From contig DBMG01000022.1 in the NCBI GenBank assembly GCA_002304785.1, positions 1 through 5,603 of the forward strand: a stretch of 5,603 nt of DNA, given 5' to 3'. Below, piece by piece: positions 5,487-5,603 of this stretch (its first letter is position 1; every line of letters begins with the position of its first letter). A program made the position numbers and the translations under genes. The notes under the pieces were generated by a model, which was not told the origin of the DNA, searched no databases, and worked only from the letters and a program-made list of their open reading frames with translations. The DNA is from Candidatus Accumulibacter sp. UBA704 (GTDB lineage Bacteria; Pseudomonadota; Gammaproteobacteria; Burkholderiales; Rhodocyclaceae).

Positions 5487-5499
5487 CGCCTATGAGGCG
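5487..5499. terminator. Short hairpin between convergent gloB and response-regulator gene
   Basis: CGCCT-ATG-AGGCG is a perfect 5-bp inverted repeat with a 3-nt loop, 12 bp after the gloB stop and 2 bp from the stop of the opposing gene. On the plus strand it is followed by TCTT, a poor U tract. It may act as a shared weak terminator or be chance. Confidence 0.25.
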
Positions 5500-5501
5500 T
5501 C

Positions 5502-5603
5502 TTAGCCCGTCTGTTCAAGGGTCTTTTGCAGCGTATCGAGAACCTTGGCTGTATTAAAGGGTTTTACGATGAATCCGCTGGCGCCTCCCTGAATCGATTC
5601 CTG
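5502..5603 (-). CDS. CheY-like response regulator, C-terminal 33 residues
   Basis: Only the end of this gene is inside the window; it continues past position 5603. The visible peptide includes GGASGFIVKPFNTAKVLDTL and ends ...KTLEQTG at a TAA (5504-5502). GxxGFIVKPF is the beta5/alpha5 signature of receiver domains, with the Lys of KPF equivalent to CheY Lys109, and the protein stops straight after helix alpha5. So the receiver domain is the C-terminal module, most simply a stand-alone CheY-like regulator, though a longer protein with N-terminal domains cannot be excluded. Its phosphorylatable Asp and partner kinase are out of view. It converges on gloB with 27 bp between stop codons and is not in its operon. 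Confidence 0.9.
   Translation of the reverse strand, partial: QESIQGGASGFIVKPFNTAKVLDTLQKTLEQTG

Noticed and set aside
1..5603. CRISPR array, tRNA/rRNA, insertion sequence, prophage or toxin-antitoxin/defence system
   Set aside because: No regularly spaced repeats, no cloverleaf or rRNA-like segments, no terminal inverted repeats or transposase motifs, and nearly all sequence is accounted for by housekeeping genes.

Overview
The window looks like ordinary chromosomal housekeeping DNA from a proteobacterium, most likely a betaproteobacterium. I base this on the style of the RF2, RdgC, DnaQ and GloB proteins and on the moderate, slightly GC-rich composition. A Nitrosomonadales-type organism is my best guess, but this is recall from protein style and not a search result. 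I see no mobile element, CRISPR array, tRNA or rRNA.

Layout. Positions 1-780 (minus) hold the first ~259 residues of prfB, peptide chain release factor 2, cut by the left edge. It has an intact +1 programmed frameshift site at its 27th/28th codon. A divergent intergenic region (781-960) carries a good -10 for prfB, a 10-bp direct repeat, and an extended -10 for a small plus-strand gene (961-1182, 73 aa, basic, unrecognised). That gene converges on rdgC (1219-2118, minus), a RecA-modulating DNA-binding ring protein. Divergent from rdgC is a 150-aa, Arg/Gly/Asn/Gln-rich, largely low-complexity protein (2243-2695, plus), which is best started at a GTG with a Shine-Dalgarno sequence.

Positions 2742-4685 (minus) are a compact three-gene operon: yafS-like methyltransferase, then rnhA, then dnaQ. 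The first two overlap by 11 bp and the last two are 8 bp apart. Divergent from it, only 27 bp away, is gloB (4713-5474, plus), glyoxalase II. This gloB / yafS-rnhA-dnaQ block matches the arrangement known from E. coli. At the right edge, 5502-5603 (minus) is the C-terminal 33 residues of a CheY-like response regulator converging on gloB.

Functionally, rdgC, rnhA and dnaQ all concern replication fidelity, R-loop removal and recombination control. prfB terminates translation at UGA/UAA and controls itself by frameshifting. gloB completes methylglyoxal detoxification. The most notable points are the textbook RF2 recoding site, two unfamiliar small genes flanking rdgC (one ending in a sliding-clamp-like QPGLF), a gloB promoter whose -35 overlaps the yafS start codon and which predicts a leaderless mRNA, and a methyltransferase with a degenerate SAM-binding motif I. 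I found no convincing new multi-gene system.
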